A DNA stretch of 64,000 nucleotides from Bacteroidales bacterium (GTDB taxonomy: Bacteria; Bacteroidota; Bacteroidia; Bacteroidales; ML635J-15): the NCBI GenBank assembly GCA_017620015.1, contig JAFZRE010000023.1:151579-215578 (forward strand). The letters are read 5' to 3'. Positions 1 through 8,865 of the stretch are shown piece by piece (the stretch's first letter is position 1; each line of letters starts with the position of its first letter). A program made the position numbers and the translations under genes. The notes below the pieces were generated by a model that did not search any database, was not told the DNA's origin, and worked only from the letters and a program-made list of their open reading frames with translations.

Positions 1-1059
1 GAATGGTGCATTTGACAGGTCCCATAAATAGCCGTGCCCTAAATCGTCAATAAAAGGCTGCAACACTTCTTCTAGCCTTTTGAAATTTTCAATTTTTTCG
101 TATAATTCCTTTAGGAATTGTTTGCGTTTTTCGTCAATCAGTTTTTGTTCGAATTCGGCTTTGCGCTCGTTGAAGTTTTCTATTAAAGATTTTAAAAGCG
201 CTTGGAAATATGCATCTTTATATTTTATTGTTTCAGCATTTTTCTGTTTCCCCATTATTTTAGAAACATCTGCTTGTAACATTTTTTGATAATGCTGCAT
301 ATCAAAGTTTTTGTCGGATGTTGCTATTTTTTTGTATTCTCTTTCGTGTTCTTCGAGATTTTCAAAAAAGTCGAATCCGCCTATTCCTCTTAAATTCTGG
401 ATATATTTTTGTTCTTCTTCGAAATGCGCATTTGTTGTAATATCAATTTCTGTCAAGACTTTCTCCGACCAATCCAAAATATCGGTTTGGACATTCTCTG
501 ATAATTTGTCATGATTTCCAATGTATTCTTTTAAATCTGCTGAAATATTGTCGGCAGTTTGAGATATTATTTCACTTGATGGTGGAAATTCTGACTTTTC
601 GTCCTCGGACAAATCATTCTTGAATACATCATCAAGAGCATTGACTATTTTTTTTCTGTTCCGTTGGTCGCCAAACTGTTCCTTGTCGGCATATTTCTCG
701 AATCGCTGTTTGCTTTTGTTTTCAGAAAATTTTTCAGCAAACTTTTCCAACTCAGTTTTCTTTGACAAAATCTTTTTGAAATCCGATTCCAGTTTTGCGA
801 AAGTATCCTCCCAGAAATTGTCACTATCAGTTTTATGTGCAATTGTATTCCGGGTATCTTTTGCATTCAGAAATATACTTTTAAAAAGAGTATCTTTGGC
901 ATATTCCCATAACTGAATATAATTCAATTGTATTGAGTTGGACAGTTCTTCAGTCCTGTTATCCGAAACTTTTGCACTTTCAAATAAGTCTTCCAGTTTT
1001 TCAATTTTGGAAAGCAATTTTTCTGCTTCTTTACGCCGTTGTATTGAGTCTCTTGCCAT
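1..1059 (-). CDS. ViaA-like partner of the RavA/MoxR ATPase (3' end off the window)
   Basis: An open frame of 353 codons runs from an ATG at 1059 to the left edge without a stop. The product is highly charged and mostly helical, with long Lys/Glu-rich coiled-coil stretches. Its last visible residues (LGHGYLWDLS) resemble the segment that precedes the VWA domain in ViaA-type proteins, so a C-terminal von Willebrand A domain would be expected outside the window. It starts only 3 nt after the stop of the ATPase gene, so the two are probably co-translated. In the known RavA/ViaA pair the VWA protein is the partner and activator of the MoxR-family ATPase. The partner assignment rests mainly on gene order and the WDLS segment, because the VWA domain itself cannot be seen. 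Confidence 0.65.
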   Translation of the reverse strand, partial: MARDSIQRRKEAEKLLSKIEKLEDLFESAKVSDNRTEELSNSIQLNYIQLWEYAKDTLFKSIFLNAKDTRNTIAHKTDSDNFWEDTFAKLESDFKKILSKKTELEKFAEKFSENKSKQRFEKYADKEQFGDQRNRKKIVNALDDVFKNDLSEDEKSEFPPSSEIISQTADNISADLKEYIGNHDKLSENVQTDILDWSEKVLTEIDITTNAHFEEEQKYIQNLRGIGGFDFFENLEEHEREYKKIATSDKNFDMQHYQKMLQADVSKIMGKQKNAETIKYKDAYFQALLKSLIENFNERKAEFEQKLIDEKRKQFLKELYEKIENFKRLEEVLQPFIDDLGHGYLWDLSNAPF

Positions 1060-1062
1060 AAT

Positions 1063-3132
1063 TTACAGATAACGTTTTCTTTGTTTGTCCAAATCATCCA
1101 GCAGTTTTGTCAATTTAGATTTGAAACTGATATGTTCCTTGAATAGTATATCGCTATAATAATCAGTATTTGCAAACAAATTTTTCATCTGATCTTTTAG
1201 GCTTTCTATTTCATGTTCAATTTGTTTGATTGCATTTTCAATATTAGCCTTAATATTATCTGCGTTCTTCTCAAAACGTTCTACGCTTGCTATCCTTACT
1301 TTCTCTGAAAAATCAGTACGTTTTACAAGATATGGTTCTGTTTCTTCCATTTGAACCTCATATTTCCTGCCATTATTATAGTACTCAGTGTATGTTTTTG
1401 TTGAATCATTATAGGATGCACAGATTTCTCTTTGATCAGATTTTAAATCAGGCAAAAAGTAATAGTATTTGTAGTTGTCATAATAATCACGATGCGAATT
1501 ACATGCAATATAATGTGTTTCTGGGTTTCTAGTATTGCTTATAACTTCGTAATATTTCCGACCTTTTACCTGCACAATTTTTTCTTCAGTATCTGTCGTC
1601 TCATTATAGAAACTTTCGTCAATATCAATCTCAAATCCAGAAACCTCATCTTTTAGAAGATTTACATCTGACTTACATTTTATTCCGTACTTTTTTATTG
1701 CATCTGCAACAATCTGAGATGCTTCACTTTCTTGTTTTTCTGTACTCCAGATGCAGTCTGCAATCAGACTTGCGTCCATCAAATCCGTTTTGTCTCGGTT
1801 ATTGCAATAGGCGGAAACGCGCATGAGATTTGCTATTTTTTTCCATCGGCGGTCTGAAATGATGTATTTCTCAGATTCATCTTTGATACTTTTGTTTTTG
1901 TCGGTGATTGCCTTTCTGACCGATTGCATTACATCAAAACATTCATCGCTAATATCAACTATTTCTGAATCGTTTATAATCTGATTTACGATTTCTTTGG
2001 TAAGTTTGTGTGATATACTTACTTGCATGTTTCTTCCAGCAGAAATCATGCTTCTAAAATTATCGGTATCAGAAATCGGTTTTTCCAATATTCTAACAAG
2101 GAATCTATCGAAAATTGCTTCCAAGCCCTTTCCTTTTTCGGGCAGTTCGTTGGAGGCGGACATGAAACCTATGAGTGGAACATTTTCTATGTTTGCGCCA
2201 TTCTTGAATATTCTTTCATTAAGAATTGTTAGCAGGGCGTTTTGAATGGCAGGATTTGCTTTCCATATTTCATCCAAAAATGCGAATTGGGCTTTGGGAA
2301 GATATTTTTCTGTTTTACGAACATAATTGTCATTTTTCAATCCTTCAATGGAAACTGGTCCGAAAATTTCTTCTGGTGTTGAAAACTGGTTCATCAAATA
2401 ATCGAAAAATTTGATTTCGCTCTCATCTTTTGGTTCTTCAAATGCTTCAGAAATCCTTCGTGCTACAAGGCTTTTGGCGGTGCCTGGCTCGCCCAGCATG
2501 AATGTGCTTTCTCCTGCGAGTACTGCCAATAATGTCAAGCGAATCGAACGCTCTTTTTCGTACAGACCTTCATTGAGTTCTCCAATCAATTCTTTTAGAA
2601 CATTGTTTACTTTTTCCTGTGTCATAATCTGGTATTGTTTTTCTTCAACTTCTTGTTTTTCAATATTTGTGCCATCAATTTGCTTAGGTTCTTTAGTGTT
2701 CTCGAGTTTGCTGTTTGATGATGAATCCTCCGGTTTGATAATTGTTTCTATAGGTTTGGGTTCTGTTATATTATTTTCAATAATTTTTTCCTGTTTTGCA
2801 CCCTTTTCTGGATAATAATGAAGGATGTCTGTTGTTTCTCCATTGTTTCGAACATCTTTTTCTATTTCAAATTCTGGGGCAAGATTTTCTTCAAAAAAAT
2901 GATGCCAATCGAATTTGTCATTTTCGTTTCTACGATCTTTTGGGGGAATATTGTACTTAGGAAAAGCTTTCTTGACATCGTTTTTTATGGATGATATTTC
3001 GTGTAGTATTCTTCCCAGAGGGAATGTTTTGGTTTTGTGTTTATTCAAAATCTCTATAATTTTGATTCTGAATGAATTTACTTTTCCATTTATGCCTTTT
3101 TCAATGTCTATTTTTCCAACAACTTTAACCAT
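1063..3132 (-). CDS. ravA: RavA-like MoxR-family AAA+ ATPase with N- and C-terminal extensions
   Basis: This 689-residue protein has a MoxR/RavA ATPase core at about residues 170-465. Walker A is GEPGTAKS (214-221) and Walker B is FAFLDEIW (about 283-290). Sensor-type ASNELPEKG and the lid sequence SDRRWKK are typical of RavA. RavA-ViaA pairs are chaperone-like modules linked to membrane and respiratory-complex homeostasis. Family members are usually around 500 residues. This one adds about 165 residues at the N-terminus, ending in a low-complexity Glu/Pro/Lys linker, and a Tyr-rich then coiled-coil C-terminal part (about 500-689). The ViaA-like gene follows after 3 nt. An internal ATG at residue 170 could be an alternative start for a core-only form, but the upstream frame is uninterrupted. 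Confidence 0.8.
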   Translation of the reverse strand: MVKVVGKIDIEKGINGKVNSFRIKIIEILNKHKTKTFPLGRILHEISSIKNDVKKAFPKYNIPPKDRRNENDKFDWHHFFEENLAPEFEIEKDVRNNGETTDILHYYPEKGAKQEKIIENNITEPKPIETIIKPEDSSSNSKLENTKEPKQIDGTNIEKQEVEEKQYQIMTQEKVNNVLKELIGELNEGLYEKERSIRLTLLAVLAGESTFMLGEPGTAKSLVARRISEAFEEPKDESEIKFFDYLMNQFSTPEEIFGPVSIEGLKNDNYVRKTEKYLPKAQFAFLDEIWKANPAIQNALLTILNERIFKNGANIENVPLIGFMSASNELPEKGKGLEAIFDRFLVRILEKPISDTDNFRSMISAGRNMQVSISHKLTKEIVNQIINDSEIVDISDECFDVMQSVRKAITDKNKSIKDESEKYIISDRRWKKIANLMRVSAYCNNRDKTDLMDASLIADCIWSTEKQESEASQIVADAIKKYGIKCKSDVNLLKDEVSGFEIDIDESFYNETTDTEEKIVQVKGRKYYEVISNTRNPETHYIACNSHRDYYDNYKYYYFLPDLKSDQREICASYNDSTKTYTEYYNNGRKYEVQMEETEPYLVKRTDFSEKVRIASVERFEKNADNIKANIENAIKQIEHEIESLKDQMKNLFANTDYYSDILFKEHISFKSKLTKLLDDLDKQRKRYL

Positions 3133-3297
3133 AAATTAAAATATTTGTTGTGTATATAAACAAACCAAATACCGATTTTAATTCTTAATCTGTTTTGTTG
3201 AAGTTATGTTGCTGTTAATCAGTAATATATTGATTCTTGCCCTTCTGATATTTATATAAAGCGATTGAGGTTGTTGTCATTTTTTGTCATGTATATT

Positions 3298-3310
3298 TCA
3301 CAAAATGTGA
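3298..3310. promoter_or_regulatory. Perfect palindrome TCACAAAATGTGA upstream of ravA
   Basis: A 5+3+5 perfect inverted repeat lies about 165 bp upstream of the ravA start. Further TGTCA/TGACA half-sites surround it (3276-3366). It could bind a dimeric regulator. No regulator is identifiable from the sequence. Confidence 0.3.
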
Positions 3311-3365
3311 CAAATAAAGAGTTATTCGTGTCATTTTGTCGGTTAAAGTATTTGTGTGAGATGAC

Positions 3366-3400
3366 AAAAAAAGCGTACCTACTATTTATAATAGGTACGC
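3366..3400 (-). terminator. Intrinsic terminator of nifJ
   Basis: Stem arms GCGTACCTA (3373-3381) and TAGGTACGC (3392-3400) are followed, on the minus strand, by seven T residues (3366-3372). The hairpin lies about 30 bp beyond the nifJ stop. Confidence 0.8.
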
Positions 3401-3429
3401 CGTAATGATAAATTAGGAATCTAACTTAA

Positions 3430-6400
3430 TTATTTTCCTTCGCTCAATCTCTTGTACCCTTCGTATCTCAGCTTTGCAAACTGCTCGGTCTTAGCGAACA
3501 ATTCCTTAGCTTCTTCTGGGAAGGTCTTGAGAAGCGAGTTGTAACGAACTTCGCCCATGATGAAGTTCTGGAACTTGCTCCAATCCGGTTCCTTGCTGTC
3601 GAGGTGGAATCCGTTCTGTCCGGCATCTTCCTCAGCAGGGTTGAAACGCCACAAGTGCCAGTAACCGCAGTCAACAGCAAGCTTTTCTTCGTGCTGTGTG
3701 CGACCCATACCAACCTTGATACCGTGGTTGATACATGGAGCGTAGCAGATTACCAATGATGGTCCGTGATATGCTTCAGCTTCCTTGATTGCCTTGAAGT
3801 ACTGAGCCTGGCTTGCACCCATTGCAACCTGTGCAACATATACATAACCGTAGCTCTTTGCAATCATACCAAGGTCTTTCTTGCGAACCTTCTTGCCCGA
3901 TGCAGCAAACTTAGCAACTGCACCTGCTGGAGTAGCCTTCGATGACTGTCCACCGGTGTTTGAGTAAACTTCGGTATCGAGAACGAGAACATTAACGTCT
4001 TCGCCGCTTGCCAATACATGGTCGAGACCGCCGAAACCTATATCGTATGCCCAGCCGTCACCACCGAATATCCACTGCGATTTCTTTACAAGGTGGTCCT
4101 TGAGGTCAACAATCTGCTTGCAGTAGTCGCAACCGCACTTTTCGCATTCAGCAACAATCTTGTCTGCGAGTTCGGCAGTCTTGATACCACATTCGCGGTT
4201 GTCAATCCATTCCTGGAACATAGCCTTGAGTTCTGCGCTGCAGCAGTTGCATTCTGCGATAGCTTCGCGCATGATGCGTTCTACGCGGTCACGCATTTTG
4301 CGGGTTGCTGTTGCCATACCGAGGCCAAATTCAGCATTGTCTTCGAACAAGCTGTTTGCCCAAGCAACACCCTTGCCATTGCGGTTGCTCTTGCAGTATG
4401 GAGTAGCAGGAGCCGAACCACCATAGATTGACGAACAACCTGTTGCGTTAGCAACGAGCATTCTTTCGCCGAACAACTGGGTGATAGTCTTGATATAAGG
4501 AGTTTCACCACAACCTGCGCATGCACCCGAGAACTCGAACAACGGCTGTGCGAACTGGCTGTTCTTAACATTTGCATACTTGTCGATGAGGTTGTCTTTA
4601 TAGGTAACCTTCTTCTGGCTGTAGTTCCAGTTGTCAACTTCACCAAGCTGGCTTTCGAAAGGCTTCATAACCAATGCCTTTTCCTTAGCAGGACATACAT
4701 CGGCGCAGTTACCGCAGCCTGTGCAGTCCATAGCCGATACCTGCATGCGGAAATGCATACCTGCGAATTCCTTCGGCATCTTGATGTCTGCGGTCTTCAT
4801 TGATGCAGGAGCGTTCTTAAGCTCTTCGTCGGTCATAACTACCGGACGGATTGCAGCGTGAGGACATACGAGCGAGCACTGGTTGCACTGGATACACTTT
4901 GTGTTGTCCCATTCTGGAACCAAAGTAGCAACACCACGCTTTTCGTATGCTGTAGTACCTGCTGGGAAAGTACCGTCGATAATGTCCTTGAATGCGCTTA
5001 CAGGCAGGTCGTTACCGCACTGTGCAACCATTGGACGCATAACCTTGTTGATGAATTCAGGATCGTTGTCGTTGTGTTCGAACTTGAATTCGGTTGTGCA
5101 GTTCAAGTTAGCCCATTCTGCAGGAATTTCAACCTTCTGGATTTCTCCACCACGGTCAACTGCTGCATAGTTCTTGTTAACAACATCTTCACCCTTCTTG
5201 CCGTACGACTTAACGATGAACTTCTTCATCTGCTCAACAGCGAGGTCGTAAGGAATAACGCCCGAAATCTTGAAGAATGCGCTCTGGAGGATGGTGTTGG
5301 TTCTGTTGCCAAGACCAATTTCCATAGCAATCTTAGTAGCGTCGATGATGTACATGTTGATGTGCTTTTCAGCCAAGTATTTCTTTACATTGTCTGGCAA
5401 GTGCTTCTTGGTTTCTTCAACCGACCATGGCGAGTTGTAGAGGAAAGTTCCGTTTTCCTTCAAGCCGCGCAAGCAGTCGTACTTGCGGAGGTATGATGGA
5501 ACGTGAACAGCCACGAAATCAGGAGTACCTACAAGATACGGAGCAAGTATTGGCTGGTCGCCGAAACGAAGGTGCGAGCAGGTGTAACCGCCCGATTTCT
5601 TCGAGTCGTAGTCGAAGTATGCCTGGCTGTACTTATTGGTGTTGTCACCGATGATCTTAATGGAGTTTTTGTTTGCACCTACTGTACCGTCAGCACCAAG
5701 TCCGTAGAACTTAGCTTCGAATGTACCCTTCGGAAGTATTGAAATTTCCGGAAGTATCGGGAGTGAACGGAAAGTAACATCATCAACAATACCAACTGTG
5801 AACTGGTTCATAGGCTTAGCTGCTGCCAAGTTGTTGAAAACAGAAAGTATGTGAGCCGGAGTTGTGTCCTTTGATGACAAACCGTAGCGTCCGCCGATAA
5901 TCATTGGCTTTTCAGCGCAGTCCTTGAGAGCTTCAACAACGTCCAAGTATAGAGGATCGCCATTTGCTCCAGGTTCTTTTGTGCGGTCGAGAACGCAGAT
6001 TCTCTTAACGCTCTTAGGCATAACATCCATCAAGTACTTAACGCTGAATGGACGGTACAGGTGAACGCTGATGAGACCGAGTTTCTTTCCGTTTGCATTT
6101 TCCTTGTCGATAACGGTCTTGATAACATCGGTGATTGAACCCATAGCTACGATGATGTCGGTAGCATCCTTTGCGCCGTAGAATGTGAAAGGAGCGTATT
6201 CACGACCTGTAATCTTGCTCATTTCCTTCATGTACTTAGCAACGATTTCTGGAAGAGCGTCGTAGTACTTGTTCTGAGCCTCGCGTGTCTGGAAGTAGAT
6301 GTCGGGGTTCTGAGCTGTACCTCGTGTTACAGGGTGCTCTGGATTGAGAGCGCGGTCGCGGTATTCCTTCAAGGCTGTCCAGTTAACGAGCTTCTTGAGT

Positions 6401-6972
6401 TCGTCCTGGTCAGCAGCTTCAACCTTCTGGATTTCGTGAGATGTACGGAAACCGTCGAAGAAGTGGAGGAACGGAACGCGTCCTTCGATAGCTGCAAGGT
6501 GAGCAACTGGAGCCAAGTCCATGATTTCCTGAACCGAACCGGTAGCCAGCAAAGCAAAACCAGTCTGACGAGCGCTCATTACATCGGCATGGTCGCCGAA
6601 GATTGACAAAGCCTGAGCTGCCAAAGCACGAGCCGAAACATGGAAAACACCTGGCAACAATTCGCCAGCAATCTTGTACATGTTCGGAATCATAAGCAAC
6701 AAGCCCTGCGATGCAGTGTAGGTAGTTGTGAGGGCACCAGCCTGCAACGAACCGTGAACAGCACCGGCAGCACCAGCTTCCGACTGCATTTCTACTACTT
6801 TAACTGTTTCACCGAAGATGTTCTTTCTGCCGCCTGCGCTCCATTCGTCGATGTATTCTGCCATCGGTGACGACGGAGTGATAGGATAGATAGCGGCAAC
6901 TTCGCTAAACATGTAGGCAACATGAGCTGCTGCGCAGTTACCATCACATGTCATGAATTTTTTTTCTGCCAT
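3430..6972 (-). CDS. nifJ: Pyruvate:ferredoxin (flavodoxin) oxidoreductase
   Basis: The 1180-residue single-chain PFOR converts pyruvate and CoA to acetyl-CoA and CO2, reducing ferredoxin. It is a central enzyme of anaerobic metabolism in the cytoplasm. The domain order is that of the homodimeric enzyme: an N-terminal pyruvate-binding region (YPITPSSPMAE), a gamma-type domain (about 420-620), two 4Fe-4S clusters at about residues 690-765 (CIQCNQCSLVC and CTGCGNCADVC), the proximal cluster cysteines CAGCGE (about 814), and the thiamine-diphosphate site with GDGWAYDIGFGG and SNTGGQSSKATP (about 970-1015). Length matches the family. It is monocistronic: there is a terminator just downstream and a TATATTTG -7 box about 55 bp upstream of the ATG. 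Large open frames on the opposite strand are shadows of this codon-biased gene. Confidence 0.97.
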   Translation of the reverse strand: MAEKKFMTCDGNCAAAHVAYMFSEVAAIYPITPSSPMAEYIDEWSAGGRKNIFGETVKVVEMQSEAGAAGAVHGSLQAGALTTTYTASQGLLLMIPNMYKIAGELLPGVFHVSARALAAQALSIFGDHADVMSARQTGFALLATGSVQEIMDLAPVAHLAAIEGRVPFLHFFDGFRTSHEIQKVEAADQDELKKLVNWTALKEYRDRALNPEHPVTRGTAQNPDIYFQTREAQNKYYDALPEIVAKYMKEMSKITGREYAPFTFYGAKDATDIIVAMGSITDVIKTVIDKENANGKKLGLISVHLYRPFSVKYLMDVMPKSVKRICVLDRTKEPGANGDPLYLDVVEALKDCAEKPMIIGGRYGLSSKDTTPAHILSVFNNLAAAKPMNQFTVGIVDDVTFRSLPILPEISILPKGTFEAKFYGLGADGTVGANKNSIKIIGDNTNKYSQAYFDYDSKKSGGYTCSHLRFGDQPILAPYLVGTPDFVAVHVPSYLRKYDCLRGLKENGTFLYNSPWSVEETKKHLPDNVKKYLAEKHINMYIIDATKIAMEIGLGNRTNTILQSAFFKISGVIPYDLAVEQMKKFIVKSYGKKGEDVVNKNYAAVDRGGEIQKVEIPAEWANLNCTTEFKFEHNDNDPEFINKVMRPMVAQCGNDLPVSAFKDIIDGTFPAGTTAYEKRGVATLVPEWDNTKCIQCNQCSLVCPHAAIRPVVMTDEELKNAPASMKTADIKMPKEFAGMHFRMQVSAMDCTGCGNCADVCPAKEKALVMKPFESQLGEVDNWNYSQKKVTYKDNLIDKYANVKNSQFAQPLFEFSGACAGCGETPYIKTITQLFGERMLVANATGCSSIYGGSAPATPYCKSNRNGKGVAWANSLFEDNAEFGLGMATATRKMRDRVERIMREAIAECNCCSAELKAMFQEWIDNRECGIKTAELADKIVAECEKCGCDYCKQIVDLKDHLVKKSQWIFGGDGWAYDIGFGGLDHVLASGEDVNVLVLDTEVYSNTGGQSSKATPAGAVAKFAASGKKVRKKDLGMIAKSYGYVYVAQVAMGASQAQYFKAIKEAEAYHGPSLVICYAPCINHGIKVGMGRTQHEEKLAVDCGYWHLWRFNPAEEDAGQNGFHLDSKEPDWSKFQNFIMGEVRYNSLLKTFPEEAKELFAKTEQFAKLRYEGYKRLSEGK

Positions 6973-7026
6973 AAACGTCTGTTATTTAAGAAATTATAAA
7001 AATTTGTTACTAATAATGTTAATTCG

Positions 7027-7034
7027 CAAATATA
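7027..7034 (-). promoter_or_regulatory. Likely -7 box of the nifJ promoter
   Basis: Read on the minus strand the sequence is TATATTTG, matching the Bacteroidetes TAnnTTTG consensus, 55 bp before the nifJ start. No TTG was found at the usual 19-21 bp spacing. Confidence 0.5.
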
Positions 7035-7132
7035 CCTTTTTTATTGGGAACTGAAGATATTTTTGCAATTTTTTTTGAACAGAAAGGGTAGGGGCATTTT
7101 TATGCTTATTTTGTTGGAAAATTTTTTAAACC

Positions 7133-7176
7133 TACGACACATTTTGGCGTAACCTTATACGACATTTGCTGTCGTA
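7133..7176. repeat. 19-bp dispersed motif (copy 1) and adjacent palindrome
   Basis: TACGACACATTTTGGCGTA (7133-7151) is one of three related 19-mers in the window; the others are at 8678-8696 and 16506-16524. It is followed by a perfect 7-bp inverted repeat TACGACA/TGTCGTA with a 5-nt loop (7158-7176). Both lie just upstream of the unknown gene at 7199 and could be regulatory or a dispersed intergenic repeat. Confidence 0.45.
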
Positions 7177-7198
7177 AGAAACACAAAAAATTAAAGCT

Positions 7199-7711
7199 AT
7201 GACTATTGATATTAAAGAATTCGGAGCAAATCTCGGCAACCGCGAATACTGGGACTGCTGTGGAGCAGAGTGGAACCACACGACAATCGAACAAAAAATC
7301 TTTAAACTTGCTGAATTTGTACAAGCTGGAGGCAACCTCTACCCCGTAATATACAAGTATGCCAAAGGTCGCGAATACACATACCGCCGTGCTATAAATT
7401 GGTGTATTTTGGATTATCTCAACACCCTGATGGTCGAAGGATATTATGTGAATTTTATGTTGCTTGACAACAAAGAGGCCGTAAAACTACTGACCGAACT
7501 GCTTAAAGTCGGTGCCGAACTTAAATTTAAATCCAAACGAATCGGCAACCGCTATTATGACTATTACGAGTGGGAACTAAAAAAAGTAGAAGATGAAAGC
7601 ATACTCGTCGCCATCGAAGAAGAGCACAAGCAAAAGTACCCCAACGAAACATTGGACGACCAGAAAAAGCTAATAAGGAAGTGGAAAGACGGATGTTGGT
7701 GGAGGAAATAA
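7199..7711 (+). CDS. Conserved-looking hypothetical protein, 170 residues
   Basis: I do not recognise this protein. It is rich in aromatic residues and Cys, with an N-terminal WDCCGAEW segment, no signal peptide and no membrane segment. The C-terminal 60 residues are strongly charged and end in the Trp-rich WKDGCWWRK. Codon use resembles a real gene: no rare-codon clusters, and an ATG just after an A-rich leader, as is usual in this genome. It is isolated, opposite to nifJ and separated from the next gene by more than 1.1 kb of repeat-rich DNA. It could be an accessory gene. No function is proposed. Confidence 0.55.
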   Translation: MTIDIKEFGANLGNREYWDCCGAEWNHTTIEQKIFKLAEFVQAGGNLYPVIYKYAKGREYTYRRAINWCILDYLNTLMVEGYYVNFMLLDNKEAVKLLTELLKVGAELKFKSKRIGNRYYDYYEWELKKVEDESILVAIEEEHKQKYPNETLDDQKKLIRKWKDGCWWRK

Positions 7712-8390
7712 AAGAGTACACCGAGAATAACCAAAGAAAAAAAATGAGATTATGGGAGATTTGGAGGAGAATAGTAGGAACGTAGCCGCCCACTGAGCCT
7801 GTCGAAGTGAGCGTAGTCGAATGCCAATGTGGCAATCAAGATATACTCGCTCCGGGAAATATTTTGCAAAGAACATTTGGGGCAGCCGACACATCGGGTG
7901 GAGTTATGTGACAACATAAATGCAAATGACTATCAGCTTTAACATTCCGCTCCAGCCGCGGGGGCTTTTACTTTGTTATTCGCCCCTTTAATTGATTTTC
8001 AGCGGTGCTCATGATTGCCTTCGACAATTGTTGGCAAAAAAGTAAACAAAAAACCATGTCCGCTGTGTCTGCTTCGCTAAAAATCGGCTACACTTCGCTA
8101 AAAATCAGAAACTTGTCTCCGTTTCACTCCGCCTTCAAACAGACTGATTTTTTACGCTTCGTTCCTCCGATTTTCTTAACGCTCACCAGCCAAGGCGGCA
8201 ATCAAGGTATCGCCAAAGGCGATGTATAAAAAAACGAGATCCGTCTTCGAGAGATTCCGTTATTGCATTGCAAGTATGAATCTCCAACCACTTTTTCCGC
8301 TGTTCCGAACATCAATCAACCGAGAAGCATTCAGTACTAAACGGAGATAAGAAAAAACGACGAAAAAACTATTCATAATATTTAAATTGG
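7712..8390. other. Gene-free repeat-derived region
   Basis: No convincing gene is visible. The segment contains a fragment of the dispersed family with core CTGAGCCTGTCGAAG (around 7792-7806) and two near-identical CTTCGCTAAAAATC units (around 8071-8106). Short GC-rich palindromes and open frames of up to 74 codons show no recognisable product. It looks like decayed intergenic repeat material. Confidence 0.5.
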
Positions 8391-8421
8391 AAACTCCCTA
8401 CCAAAAGTGGGGAGTTTTTTT
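8391..8421 (+). terminator. Orphan intrinsic terminator
   Basis: Arms AAACTCCC (8391-8398) and GGGAGTTT (8410-8417) enclose an 11-nt loop and are followed by a run of T. No coding sequence ends nearby on the plus strand. It may close a small RNA or a decayed gene. Confidence 0.55.
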
Positions 8422-8430
8422 GCTTCACTC

Positions 8431-8564
8431 TTCATAAAATGTGTAAAATCAACCTAAAAATGGTTCATAAAATGTGTGAATTTGCCCCTAAAATGGTTCA
8501 TAAAATGTGAAATAATTTTAATAATCAATAAGTTGTAAAATATTTTGAATATTCATAAAATGTG
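8431..8564 (+). repeat. Array of four TTCATAAAATGTG repeats at 33/33/55-bp spacing
   Basis: Exact copies of the 13-mer start at 8431, 8464, 8497 and 8552. Spacings of 33, 33 and 55 bp are multiples of about one DNA helical turn, so all copies would lie on one face of the helix. Copies 2 and 3 are also preceded by a TAAAAATGG or TAAAATGG segment. The array lies 170-300 bp upstream of the DUF262 operon promoter. The frame across it is broken by stops, so it is not coding. Confidence 0.75.
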
Positions 8565-8588
8565 TAACCAGAATCATGGTTTCTCGAC

Positions 8589-8663
8589 TGCAAAAACGGC
8601 ACTTGTCATGCTGAACTGCCCACTGAGCGAAGTCGAAGTGCAGCATCTGGTGCAGTTTTTGCA
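8589..8663. repeat. Nested hairpin, dispersed GTCATGCTGAA...CAGCAT family
   Basis: Outer arms TGCAAAAACGGCAC (8589-8602) and GTGCAGTTTTTGCA (8650-8663) match at 13 of 14 positions. They enclose a GTCATGCTGAAC...GCAGCATC copy of the hairpin family also found at 23327, 61441 and 61851, here with an inserted CACTGAGCGAAGTCGAAGTG segment. Confidence 0.6.
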
Positions 8664-8677
8664 TTCTACCTAAATTA

Positions 8678-8696
8678 TGCGACATATTTTGACGCA
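8678..8696. repeat. 19-bp dispersed motif, copy 2
   Basis: TGCGACATATTTTGACGCA is an imperfect palindrome and the second copy of the TrCGACAnrTTTTGrCGyA motif. It lies just upstream of the DUF262 operon promoter. Confidence 0.45.
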
Positions 8697-8735
8697 TCTG
8701 TCACTTTTCTTTGCCGAAAAAACTCGGAATGAGAT

Positions 8736-8766
8736 TTTGAAAAACAGAAGGAATGTTTTAAATTTG
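8736..8766 (+). promoter_or_regulatory. Promoter of the DUF262 operon
   Basis: TTTG (8736-8739), 19 bp, then TAAATTTG (8759-8766) is an ideal Bacteroidetes sigma-ABfr promoter. It predicts an untranslated leader of roughly 95 nt before the ATG at 8866. Confidence 0.7.
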
Positions 8767-8865
8767 TAGGTCGTTTTTCTTGGAATCTGTTTAAATGGAC
8801 TTCGGCAGAGGAAGGGAAAGATGATGTTAAAAAAAGAAAATTAGAAGTCCGATAAATATGTATAA

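Noticed and set aside
4858..5496. 212-codon open frame opposite nifJ
   Set aside because: Shadow of the biased codons of nifJ; Cys/Val/Leu-rich product with no recognisable domain.
8005..8229. 74-codon open frame in the repeat-rich gap
   Set aside because: It covers duplicated CTTCGCTAAAAATC units, has no recognisable domain and no promoter.
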